Assembly (NCBI RefSeq): GCF_964204645.1 | Contig: NC_134026.1 | Location: forward strand, 16,512,650 to 16,576,649 | Length of the DNA: 64,000 nt | Reading direction: 5' to 3' | From: Tubulanus polymorphus | Lineage: Eukaryota > Nemertea > Palaeonemertea > Tubulaniformes > Tubulanidae | Shown: piece by piece, positions 1 to 10,064 of the stretch | Position numbering within the stretch: position 1 is the stretch's first letter | Layout of the letters: the number at the start of each line of letters is the position of its first letter | Notes under the pieces: generated by a model | What the model was told of the DNA's origin: nothing | Database searches by the model: none | What the model saw: the letters and a program-made list of their open reading frames with translations, nothing else | Program-made: the position numbers and the translations under genes

Positions 1-497
1 ATAGCCATTGGTCCGATGAGGAATGATCGCGTATTGTAGTGATTTTATTTGCTACAAATGTCTTGAAACGCTTATCCTCGTTCTTAATGTATTTCAGTAC
101 TGACATACTATCATACGAACATTTGAGAGATGTTCATCATGGCATCGTTTAAGGAAAGCCATAGTCTGGTTTTGTAGATACAAGATATTCTTACGAAGGT
201 CCACCAATGGCGAAAAACATTCTGCGAATAACAGTTGAATTACAGGGCAAGAGATGAGACGAGCAGAAGATATTATACTGATGAATATCCAAATAGCTCA
301 CTTTCCAGAGGAATGTAGATAGAATCCCACAATGATAAGGAAAAAGTCTGAAAATTTAACTTTGAGAGAGCAGTTTATTTTGCTTATGCTTATTACCCTT
401 TGGTTTGTTTCCCTTTAATCTATTTTGGCGTGTAACTGCGTAACGTTAATTTGCCTTAGTTTGTATCATCTCTGATTACTTGAATAAGTCTCTTTGT
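1..497. other. host non-coding sequence
   Basis: No supported coding frame, RNA gene or repeat structure is visible. Base composition is that of the host background. Confidence 0.5.
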
Positions 498-502
498 CTA
501 TA

Positions 503-533
503 TATGTATGTATGTATGTACGTACGTACGTAC

Positions 534-611
<78 letters not shown>

Positions 612-624
612 GCACGCACGCACG
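503..624. repeat. compound microsatellite, (TATG)n/(TACG)n then (TA)n then (CACG)n
   Basis: Short TATG and TACG units run into about 36 uninterrupted TA units, followed by CACG units. Tyr-Ile-type reading frames across it are artefacts. The array directly abuts the 5' edge of the BEL/Pao remnant at 629. Confidence 0.95.
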
Positions 625-628
625 CACG

Positions 629-825
629 ATGTTAAAGATAATATTTCTGTAGGCGACCTGGTGTTAATCCTGGATGATAGAGTCCATCGCTGTGAATGGC
701 CAATGGCGCGTATCCTGGCAGTGTTCCCCGGAGCTGATGGGTTAGTCCGTCGCGTCAAAGTAAAAACCGGGAAAGGTGAATCAGACCGACCAATTAGTAA
801 ATGCGTTCGCCTCGAATCAACTTAA
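629..825 (+). pseudogene. BEL/Pao retrotransposon pol C-terminus (DUF5641-type domain)
   Basis: About 65 codons resemble the domain that ends BEL/Pao polyproteins after the integrase. A VGDLVLI start is followed by a [12 protein letters not shown] block, then [11 protein letters not shown] and a final [10 protein letters not shown]. The frame ends with TAA at 823-825. Everything 5' of it is replaced by a TA microsatellite, so this is a truncated copy. The same domain occurs at 36690-36886 in a longer remnant. The assignment rests on recognised family motifs; no gene function remains. Confidence 0.8.
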
Positions 826-1647
826 AGCGATCGTGCAATGAAAGTACGATTTAATCCGTAGGGCAGACCCCTTAATTTGTTGGCGTTTAAGTAGTTACCC
901 TTTTTCGTTGGATTTATAATTAAAATAATTCATTTGATTAAACGATATAGTTCGGTTTAAAGTTGCGGGAAATGTAATGTGTAAATGAAATGTAATGTGT
1001 GTATATATAGTTTAGTTATTTCAATTCTGAACTGAATTTTAAGTCGACTCGTCTTGTATACAGATTTAGAAATTATGACAAATGTATTTTCACGCTTTGT
1101 CAGTTTAAAGCTTAGTTGAGGTACAAAAGTCGAAATGCGCGCTTTTTGGGTGTCAGTCCATTCTCTAAGTCGGCAGGAAGAGTATCGTTCGCTCTGAAAT
1201 AAATCTTTGCAGGAATAATGTGTTGTAAGTACATGTACTATTAATTTTGTAATGTATCTCGGTGTTTGTCGACATTTTGTGTAAATTTCCGTCAAGATTC
1301 AAGGATTTGAAAGCTCGTAGTTTACATTTTTGCAGCCAATTTCAGGATACGTTTCGAGTTATTTCTCTTGTCAAAATTTATTCGCTGTAAGAGCGCTTAA
1401 ATTTATCGTTTTTTCTGCATGCTTCATAAATTTAAAACTTTTTCATGAATTTCGTAGCTTGTTTGCATAATAATCAAACATGTTAATTATGGCTTGTAAG
1501 CCCTGTAGTATTTGCTTAGACTTAGTATGTTTACAATTTGTATTTTGTAGAAACCGTGTCTTATCGTCGAATTAAAACTGCATATATCTAAACACGCGCG
1601 TTTACTCTGTGACGTCTCGTTTCGACCATCCAGTATAGGTACCGACC
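826..1647. other. sequence downstream of BEL/Pao tail, possibly its 3' UTR/LTR
   Basis: No coding frame is supported. It lies where a 3' LTR would be, and an attaaa-like signal occurs near 1571, but no matching 5' LTR is in the window to prove it. Confidence 0.3.
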
Positions 1648-1900
1648 TCATGACTGCAGTGAATTGATATGGATCTCAGTATAGTTAACAAATAAAAACC
1701 CACAGGTAGATTGTAGAAACAGTTTATTTTTTAACAGTTTTGAGTTTAAAACTAAACCTCATCTTCAGAGGAACAAAAAGATACAATAAACTAATTGTAT
1801 CTTTTTGTTCCTCTGAAGATGAGGTTTAGTTTTAACCTCGAAACTGTTAAAAAATAAACTGTTTCTACAATCTACAGTGGGTTTTTATTTGGTACCGACC
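1648..1900. mobile_element. foldback/MITE-like inverted repeat, 201-bp near-perfect hairpin
   Basis: Bases 1690-1890 form a near-perfect palindrome. The arms are about 95 bp, from aaataaaaacccac to gtgggtttttattt, around a short centre near 1790. The 10-mer ggtaccgacc occurs at 1638-1647 and again at 1891-1900, which could be a target-site duplication bounding a 243-bp insertion. There is no coding capacity. A non-autonomous foldback element is the likeliest reading. Confidence 0.7.
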
Positions 1901-3087
1901 CCAGTTTCCTTCCTTGGATGTAACTACTTTTCCAGGTATCGTTTGACAACCAGACTTCCCCTCCACATTTTAGATATCCTGTTGTGCAAAATCAGTTGGA
2001 CCCCCTCGCTCATCCATTCGATTTTACATCTCGAATATTTCGAGCCGTTCACTCGATCGCAAATCTATTTCAGAGTCCTTAGCTGGCTTTCGAACAGGCA
2101 AGCTGCCAATCATTTTAGCGACTGCCGTAAAAGCATCTGATTTTGCAACTTATTCTGTGTAAACTTAAGTATGTCCATGGTAGACGCTCCAATAATTCTT
2201 GGAGATTACGCAACGGCAAATACGGCAAAGGACAACGATATTTGGCAGGGTGATAAAGTTTTAGCATGGCAGTATTAGCTTAGCACAGAAGGTCGACGAG
2301 CCTTGCGCATACAGTCCGACGAGAACACTGGACATGGTATGCACCTTTTCGTTCAATCCTGTTCGTTGTATCTTGATCACACATTTCGTGGTTCTAACCA
2401 ATCGACATAGAAACGATCTGATGGGTTTTTATTGTCGATATTTCGATATCGAGTGGATGCCGAGTTCATCCAATTGATTGACGGGTGCATCAGAAAATAC
2501 ACAAATTGTCTTGTGATTCACCAAACTGCTTAATGTCACGTGCATTACAGATGACTTGGCCACAGTAGAACTGAATAACTCAACTCTTTCAGCAAGAAAG
2601 GGTTATCATCTTAACCCAATGATCATCTTTTCTCGCTCTCCTCTACACACCAACATGTTAACTGCACATAACACAAATAACCCGTTTGGGTAACGCACGA
2701 AGTGAATAGTTATAAGAAGTTAAAAGGCAATTCATTCTTAGTATAGGTCAGGAATCAAGTTTACATTGCTTTGTGAAATAGAGCCGTCGACTTAGAACCC
2801 GCTGAATCGTCCGACACATAAACCACGCGACTTTCTGTCATTATTCTTTGTACCCGCCTTACCGTTGAAATGTATGCTATCTCCATTTCGTCCACTAACT
2901 TAACCCAGTTTAAGGTTAACAGTAGGCTATTGAAAAAACATGACTGCGCGAAGATTTTGCGATGATAATTTACGTTCTAATGATACGGTGATCAAACTTG
3001 ATTAACTGAATCCCTAAAATAATTATGATTAGGAAATCAAACTTAAATATACCGGTAATTATGATGAATAGATAGTTATAGCGCAAT
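1901..3087. other. host non-coding sequence
   Basis: No supported gene, RNA or repeat. Short open frames show no recognisable domain or codon bias. Confidence 0.5.
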
Positions 3088-3235
3088 AGTAATAGGGGTT
3101 TAGTTGTTTCATACCAAAGGTCGAAGGGTCGAGTGAGTAAAAAATAAAAAATAAATTCTCGCACACTCGAATTTATTTTTTATTTTTTACTCGCCCCTTC
3201 AACCTTTGATATGAAACAACTAAACCCCTATTACT
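3088..3235. repeat. palindromic terminus of element 1 (arm-loop-arm)
   Basis: The left arm (3088-3158) is the reverse complement of 3169-3235 apart from a few substitutions and a 4-base indel. The arms flank the 10-nt centre tcgcacactc at 3159-3168. The right arm continues into the element's terminal repeat, while the left arm has no element behind it. At the other end (16982-16993) only one arm plus the loop is present. This could be a hairpin end captured on integration, a head-to-head concatemer junction, or the remnant of a second element. Confidence 0.9.
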
Positions 3236-3577
3236 TAAAATATTCATATATATGAATAAAATATAAATGAATAACTTCTAAAATCAATTTTAATTAAAAA
3301 AATTAGTATTAAAATGGAAGCAAATAGGTACTACTGTTCAACATTTTATATCAATATAGATAAATCCCAAAAATCAAGACACAATAAAACTAAAACACAT
3401 TTAGAGAATAAAATGAAACTAGAATATAAAGATGATATATTGGAAACTAAATTAGAAGAATTAAAGAATGAAAAAGAAACATATAAATGCGATACATGTA
3501 ATCAATCATTCAGTGATAAAAGATATTACAATGAACATTTAAAATCTAAAAGCCATATTAGAAATATGAATAATGAT
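3158..3577 (+). repeat. left terminal inverted repeat of element 1
   Basis: It matches the reverse complement of 16560-16993 with few differences, including a roughly 14-bp duplication in the right copy. Similarity stops abruptly after 3577. The repeat contains about 150 bp of non-coding AT-rich DNA followed by the first 88 or so codons of a zinc-finger reading frame that starts at 3314. Confidence 0.92.
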
Positions 3578-6500
3578 ATTTTAGGTGAGGATTATTTGAT
3601 AATGATGACGATAAGAAACATAAGACAATTAAAAGAATAAGAAATAAATTAAACAATAAAAGACCATACATGGAAGATGTAAGAAATTATATTAATTCAT
3701 TAGATAATAAAAAAGATATAATGATAACCGAAGCATTTAAAAGTGATATTGGCCCAGCAGCTATCGAGTTTAAATTTCATAAAGGAAAAACATTAGAGGA
3801 AAATAAAAAAACATTTAGAAAATATGAAAAATATTATAAAAATAATAACTGATGTTGAATATCATAAAATTAGTATATCTTCTAAAGTAAAGTTTATAAA
3901 ATCTGAAGATAAACCAATATATAATATAAATTCTCATTCACGACATATTATATCTAAACAACATATAGAAGATAAATTAGATAAATGTTATAATGAAGTA
4001 AAAACTAAAATAGAAGAGAAATATTTTGAAGGATCTGTTTTAATATTTGATGAAATAATATTTATGACTTTACATGTTTATAACACAAAATATAATGAAT
4101 TAACTAAATTAAAACCAATGGATGAAAATAATTTATCATATTATAAAGAACCAGATATTGAAGCATCGAGTTATATTAAACTACCATTTAAAACTAATGC
4201 TGTAATAAATGTACAAAATGAAGATGATAAATGTTTTCTATGGACAATTATAAGTTGCTTACATCCAACAGAAGATATTACACATAGTTTTTGATTAACT
4301 CATTATAAACCATTTGAAAATAATTATAAGATAGATAAGTATCCTGTTAGAATTAAAAACATCCCAAAAATAGAAAGAGATAATAATATAAAGATAAATG
4401 TATTTGATTTAATCAAATTACCAAATACAAAAGGTAACAATATAAAACATTATACATTAGAACCTTTATACCTATCAAAATATAATGATTCAAATGATGT
4501 TATAGATATATTATATTATGAAAATCATTATATGTGGATTAAAAGAATCGATTTATTTTTTAAATCAGAAAATGATTTTGATAATAAAATATATCTATGT
4601 AGAAAATGTTTACATAAATTCAGAACTGAAAGTGCATTATTAAATCATAAACAATTATGTGAAAATCATGATTATTGTAGATTAGTTTTACCAAATGAAA
4701 AGGATTAAATATTAGAATTCAAAAAATATGATTACAAAAATAAAGTACCATTTGTAATATGTGGAGATTTTGAATCATTAAATAAAGAACTAACCGATCA
4801 AGATAGAAAAGATTTATATTATAAATGAAAGAAATTAAATTCTAATGAAAATGATTTTTCAGAAGAACCACCAAAAACAAATACTTTTAAAAAGATTCAT
4901 CAATCAGCTGCTGCTTTCGGGTTATATATTAAATCTGATTATCCAGAACTAATTAAAAGTGAATATTATCATTATAGAAATGAAAATGTTATTAATCATT
5001 TTTGTGACTTATTAATTGAATATGAAATAAAATTTAATGAAAAGTTAAATAAAAATAAAGAAATTATAATGACAGAAGAAGATAAAGAAGCATTTGAGTT
5101 TGCAGATAAATGTTATTATTGTGAAAAGATATTTAATTATAAAGATAAAAAAGTAAGAGACCATGACCATTTGAATGGAAAGTTTAGAGGTGCTGCACAT
5201 GAGAATTGTAACTTACATGCTAAGAAAATTAACTTTGTACCAGTTATATTTCATAATCTATCAGGATATGATGCTCATTTATTTATCAAACAGTTATGCC
5301 ATAAAATAGAAGAAATTAATAATGAAATAGAAAGATTAAATTCAAATAGATCAAAAGATAAAATACCAACTTATAAATCTAAAATGTTAGCTAGAACATC
5401 TGAGAATTATATATCATTCCAATTTGGTTGCCTAAGATTTATAGATTCATATATATTTTTAAATAGTTCATTACATAACTTATCAAAATCATTAGTTGAT
5501 GATGAATTAAAAATATTAAAGCAGCACTACCCAAATAATGATGATTTTTAATTAATGAGATATAAAGGCGCAATTCCATATTCTTTCTATAAAAATCATA
5601 ATGATTTTAACATAACTGAATTATTAAAAGAACAATTCTATGATGAATTAAAAAATGAATATGGTAAAGATGAAGTTTATAATAGAACATTGAATATTTG
5701 GAATCATTTCAAAATAGAAAATCATGGACAATTAGTAGATTCATATCTAAAATCAGATGTATTATTATTGACCGATATATTCGAAAGGTTTAGAGATGTA
5801 AACCTAAAATATTTCAATATTGATCCATGTCATTGTTATTCTAGCCCAGGTTTAACATGGGATTGTGGATTAAAATTTACAGATATAAAAATGGATTTGT
5901 TAACAAATATAGATCAATTATTATTATTTGAAAAATCTATAAGAGGAGGAGTTTCAGGTGTATTAGGTGATAGATATTTCAATGTAAATGATAACCCCGG
6001 ATATAAGTTATTATATATAGATGCAAATAATTTGTATGGTTGGGCAATGATGGAACCACAACCTTATGGAGTATTTGAAATAAGTGAAGTTTCACAACAT
6101 GAAAATAATGATACATTTGATTGGAAGAAAAGAATCCTAGATATCGCAGATGATTCAGATACTGGTTACTTCTTTGTTGTAGACTTGGAATATCCTGAAC
6201 ATATTAAATTTAAATCTAGAAATCTAGCATACTGTCCAGAACATAAAACTGTTACTCATGAAGAATTATCAAATTATCAAAAAAGAATTAAATCCGAAAA
6301 TCGTATTCATGCAGAAAAGTTAATGGTAACTCAAGAAGATAAATATAATTATGTAGTACATTATAGAATGTTAAAGTTTTATCTAAAACAAGGAATGATC
6401 CTAAAAAAAGTACATAGTTATATTTCATTTAGTCAATCTAAGTGGTTAGAAAAATATATAGATTTTAACACCAAACAGAGAACTGAAGCTAAAACTGATT

Positions 6501-7354
6501 TTGAGAAAGATTTCTTCAAACTAATGAATAATGCATTCTATGGTAAGACTTGTGAAAATATTGGAAATAGAAATGATATTGAGTTAGTTAGTAATGGTAA
6601 AAGGATAAGGCATTTACAATCATATCCTAAGTTTTTAGGTAACAGAATATTTGATGAAAATTTAGCTGCAGTTAAGATGAGAAGAACATCAATTAAATTT
6701 AATAAACCAATCTATGTTGGTGCTTCAGTTTTAGAATTATCAAAATTACTAATGTATGAATTCTATTATAATGTATTACAACCACGTTTTGGAGAAAAAC
6801 ATATAGAAATATTATATTTTGATACCGATTCTTACATATTAAAGATAAAAACTAATAACATAACTGATGATTTAAAAACATTAAAACATCATTTTGATTT
6901 CAGTAACTATCCTAAAGATCATGAATTGTTTAGCAATGATAATAAAAAAGTTCCCAGTAAATTCAAAGATGAATTAGGTGGTGAAGAAGTGATAGAGTTC
7001 ATGGGTATTAGATCTAAAATGTATTCATATAAAACTAAAGAACATGAAGCTAAAAAGTTAAAAGGAATAACCAAAAGCGTAGTAGAAAAGAATATTCATT
7101 TCAAAGATTACATCAATTGTATATTCAATGAAGAAGTTAGAAAACATAAGATGAGATCTTTAAGATCTGAAGATCATGAAATGTTTATTGAAGAAATTGA
7201 AAAGATAAGTCTAAACCCATTTGATGATAAAAGATATATTCTGGATGATGGAATTCATACAGTTGCTTATGGCTGCAATTTAGATGATTACTTAAAATTT
7301 AAAAGAGAAGAAACAAAAGAGAACGAGATAATGAAAAGAATTATAACGTGTTAA
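3314..7354 (+). pseudogene. polB: family B (protein-primed type) DNA polymerase with zinc fingers and endonuclease-VII-like insert, broken
   Basis: Replicative polymerase of the element, about 1,340 codons. In order: a C2H2-like finger (YKCDTCNQSF...H...H, about 3482-3560); a second CRKC...H finger near 4595; Exo I DFES (about 4766); an endonuclease-VII-like CYYC...DHDHLNGKFRG cluster (5111-5215); Exo II NLSGYDAH; Exo III YLKSDVLLL (about 5743); Pol A YIDANNLYGW (about 6014); Pol B KLMNNAFYGK (about 6518); Pol C YFDTDS (about 6815). All motifs are intact. Frame changes occur near 3595 and 3840. From 3824 a single frame runs to 7354 with four stops: TGA 4292, TAA 4706, TGA 4826 and TAA 5549. 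Element 2 carries the matching N- and C-terminal parts. The start at 3314 follows an AT-rich leader and lies inside the terminal repeat. Confidence 0.93.
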
Positions 7355-7383
7355 TCAAATTTTAACAAAAATATGAATTATAA

Positions 7384-7739
7384 ATGGAGAGTAAACAAAC
7401 ACACAGTGAGAACAACAAATTATTTCTAGATAGAATAAAAGATACTTCAAATGTCAAATCAGTAGATTATAAATTTAAGAAGTTAAAAGAATTAATAATC
7501 CATAAGAAATATCTAATTACAAATATTGATACAGTTACTAACAAATATGGAGATGAAATTAGTTATACACTTAGAATATGAAGGATTAAAAGGAAATACA
7601 TATAAATTCAGAACATATTTACCTGATAGATTTCATAGATTATCAAGTGAAGATCTAGCAGAATTATGTTCTGGAGATTTCTATTTCATATACAAAAGGT
7701 AAGAATGAAAAAGGGCACCATGAAATAGATTTCGAATAA
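7384..7739 (+). pseudogene. small PolB-adjacent protein, possibly OB-fold/ssDNA binding
   Basis: About 118 codons starting MESKQTHSEN, 29 bp after the polymerase stop and preceded by the usual TATAAATG-like leader. The frame shifts near 7578 and again near 7700; the second part ends at TAA 7737-7739. The homologue in element 2 (57831-58172) keeps the same order of blocks. The alternating strand-like pattern and position next to PolB suggest a single-strand-binding-type accessory protein. That is inference, because no diagnostic motif is visible. Its place differs between the copies: after PolB here, between the terminal repeat and PolB in element 2. Confidence 0.6.
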
Positions 7740-7753
7740 AATATGTAAAATAA

Positions 7754-8516
7754 ATGGTAGAATTAAAAGAATACAGAATATTTGTTGATTCTAGAAAACT
7801 TACAAATTATAAATCACATAATTTACTAGTACAATTAGATAGAGAATTTAAGAATTGTGTAGATTTAAAATTAGTAAATATAGGTTTATGTAATTCTTTT
7901 TACAATATATCGAATAAAACTATTGAAGATAATACTTTTTTAATTCATATTAGAAATGTAAATAAATGGTTTCATCTAATTTTAAAACCAGGATTATATA
8001 ATTCAGATACATTAGCTCAAGAAATTAATAGAAGAGCACGGTTGAAAATTAGAAGTGAAGATAAATTTATAATTAGATTTATAGCATAAGTGATAGCACA
8101 AATAAAATTAAAATAAAGTTACATGATGAAAGTCAACATGCATTTATGGTTAAAAAAAACCTATAGCTAAACTGTTAGGAATTGTACCAGATACTGTTAC
8201 AGGAAACGTAGATGGTAATTCAAATGTAATGACTTTTACGCACTTTTATATTTATTGCAATTTAATTGATCCTACAAAAACATTTGAAGCAACTAAAGAT
8301 ACAATCTGTAATTCTAGTGTATTAAATATTTTACCATTAAAAAATGTTAAACAATTTGGAACGAAAATAAATTATAATTTAGCTGAATGTGATTTTAAAC
8401 CTTGTATTCCTCAATTTAATAATTTTAAATTAGAAATAAGAAATCACAATGGATACTTAATTGATTTGAATAACTTTCCTGTAATTTATGAATTAGTTAT
8501 AAGATGTAGAGAGTAA
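7754..8516 (+). pseudogene. penton-like / minor jelly-roll structural protein candidate
   Basis: About 254 codons in two readable parts (7754-8089 and 8229-8516). The short stretch between them carries two frame changes, the second near an A-run at about 8152. The N-terminal block YRIFVDSRKL...NIGLCNSFYN and the late block YELVIRCRE at the end resemble uncharacterised Polinton-type proteins thought to form the vertex or minor capsid jelly roll. It begins 15 bp after the previous gene, within the structural block. The penton role is inferred from family pattern and gene position; fold prediction would decide it. The equivalent region is missing from element 2. Confidence 0.55.
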
Positions 8517-8532
8517 TTTTTTCATTATATAA

Positions 8533-8890
8533 ATGAATATAACTGTTGGACCGAGTATATGTTTTGGGTTTGATTTTAAACGTGAGAAAGAAATGAAATT
8601 TAACATTAATGATGTAATTATACATATTAAATATATTGCATTTTCTAATGAAACAACATTTGAGTATAAAACAACAATAGATAAAGAAACTTTAGATGTA
8701 GAAAAGATTACTAATTTAATTAGAGAATCTTTAAGATTTTATGAATTAGATGAATATTTTATCATCGATGATATTAAAAAAAATGATAATTGAAATATAT
8801 ACAAATGAAACTAGTAATGAAATAAATGTTGAATTAATCATCACTAAGATAACTAAATATTTTGAAGATAGTAATTTTTTTGATAAATAA
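8533..8890 (+). pseudogene. small hypothetical protein of element 1
   Basis: Starts MNITVGPSICFGFDFKREKE after a T-run plus TATATAAATG leader. The first frame stops at 8791-8793 after an A7 run, and an overlapping frame continues with the same composition to TAA at 8888-8890. One base gained in the homopolymer explains the break. No domain is recognised and no transmembrane segment is evident. It is likely a structural or accessory gene by location between the penton-like gene and a set of small membrane proteins. Confidence 0.5.
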
Positions 8891-9112
8891 ATGAGTGATA
8901 ATAAGTGGATAATAACTGGATTATATAATGGAGCATTACTATCAGTTGGAACTGTTGGTTATTCAATGGTATTTAAAAAAAGTATTCAAAACGGGAAGTG
9001 TTAATGTTGATAGATTTGATATAAATGATATCTTAAAATTAACATTAGCAGTAACTTTATCTAATTTAACTATTGATTATTTGGAAAAACAAAAATATAT
9101 TCCTCCCATATA
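8891..9112 (+). pseudogene. small membrane protein, frameshifted at A7
   Basis: ATG at 8891 directly follows the previous stop. About 74 codons with a hydrophobic N-terminal segment (GLYNGALLSVGTVGYSMVF) and a helical C-terminal half ending near KYIPPI. The frame changes at the A7 run at about 8971. The downstream part is readable from 8928 in the other frame to TAA at 9110-9112. No family is recognised. Like other genes here it is preceded by TTTTTTGATAAATAAATG. Confidence 0.5.
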
Positions 9113-9137
9113 AATGCGTAATTATTTTACTAAATAA

Positions 9138-9599
9138 ATGGCTTCTGCAGTTATAACTATTATAGGATCGGCAATTGTTAACGCTTTAGCATTTACTGGT
9201 GGTGGTTATTTATTTAAACATATTGATAAAAATGGATCATAACAGAACAAAAAAGACATAACTTAGCATTAGAGAAATACAATAAAGCAGCAGAAGAGAA
9301 ATACAATAAAGCAGCAGAAGAATATAGAGAAAAGAGACAAAACTATATGGATTATATTAACAAGGAATTATATGATCAGAAGATTTCACATAGAGATTTT
9401 CAATCAGTTGATGATGCAATGAGTTTATATAACGCGGTAACCAATAAAGAAAAATTACATCTACATAAACCTACAATATCAGATTATTATACCCCAAGTA
9501 ATAGTTATCATACCCCAAGAACAGAAGAAATATGAAATAATATGGATTTTAGGTGGAACAGTTATTAATATATTTGTAGCGTATAGATTTACTAATTAG
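9138..9599 (+). pseudogene. small membrane-anchored coiled-coil protein
   Basis: Begins MASAVITIIGSAIVNALAF, a hydrophobic N-terminus. It continues after a frame change near 9235 into a charged coiled-coil region with a duplicated AAEE(K/Y)YNK-type block (about 9270-9340), then a DYYTPS segment. A second frame change near 9533 precedes a short C-terminal hydrophobic segment ending at 9599. This pattern (N-terminal membrane segment, coiled coil, DFYxPS-like motif, C-terminal membrane segment) matches hypothetical proteins I associate with animal Polinton-like elements. Function is unknown; a virion membrane or tape role would be speculation. Confidence 0.55.
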
Positions 9600-9621
9600 T
9601 AATTTTTTTGTTAAATAAATG
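9600..9621 (+). promoter_or_regulatory. T-run plus TAAATAAATG start module
   Basis: aatttttttgttaaataa directly precedes the ATG at 9619. Six to eight T residues are followed by an AT-rich TAAATAAATG. The same arrangement recurs before most element 1 genes. Confidence 0.5.
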
Positions 9622-10045
9622 GATGATAATATTGATATTATTCCTCATGATATAAATAAAACTAAATTAAAAATATATGTAGAAAAACAAATATTAGAAT
9701 TTGAAAGTGATTTAAAAGTTAAAAAGAAAAAATATTTAAAAAGTAAAATTATATATTATTTGATTATAAGTGGTTCGGTTACAATTAGTTCTGTAATAAC
9801 ATTTCTAGCAATATTCAGTCCATTAACACCTTTAGCTATATCAATTGGTGTGTTAGGATTAAGATTTAAGTGTTTTAACTGGTATAAGTTCAAAATTGAA
9901 TATAAAAAGTAATAAAGAAAAAATTAAAACTAATATAAAAGAAATTAATAAATTAAAGAATACACTAGATTATATAATAAGTTTAAATGGTCATATAACA
10001 GTTGAAGAACAAGATAAATTATTAAAAGAATTAGTTAATTATTAA
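9619..10045 (+). pseudogene. small two-helix membrane protein
   Basis: About 142 codons. A charged, lysine-rich coiled-coil N-terminus is followed by two hydrophobic stretches (about 9760-9870, with FSPLTPLAISIGVLG) and a lysine-rich tail. One extra base near 9880 shifts the frame. The element 2 homologue (45393-45734) reads through this spot, which locates the break. The gene is preceded by TTTTTTTGTTAAATAAATG. Function unknown. Confidence 0.6.
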
Positions 10046-10064
10046 TTTTTTAATTATATAAATG
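10046..10064 (+). promoter_or_regulatory. T-run plus TATATAAATG start module
   Basis: ttttttaattatataa precedes the ATG at 10062 and begins right after the upstream stop codon. The short spacing leaves room only for a compact terminator-plus-promoter signal. Confidence 0.5.

Noticed and set aside
498-825. Long Tyr-Ile repeat proteins across the TA microsatellite (also at 20861-21106)
   Set aside because: They are translations of (TA)n in open frames; no gene.
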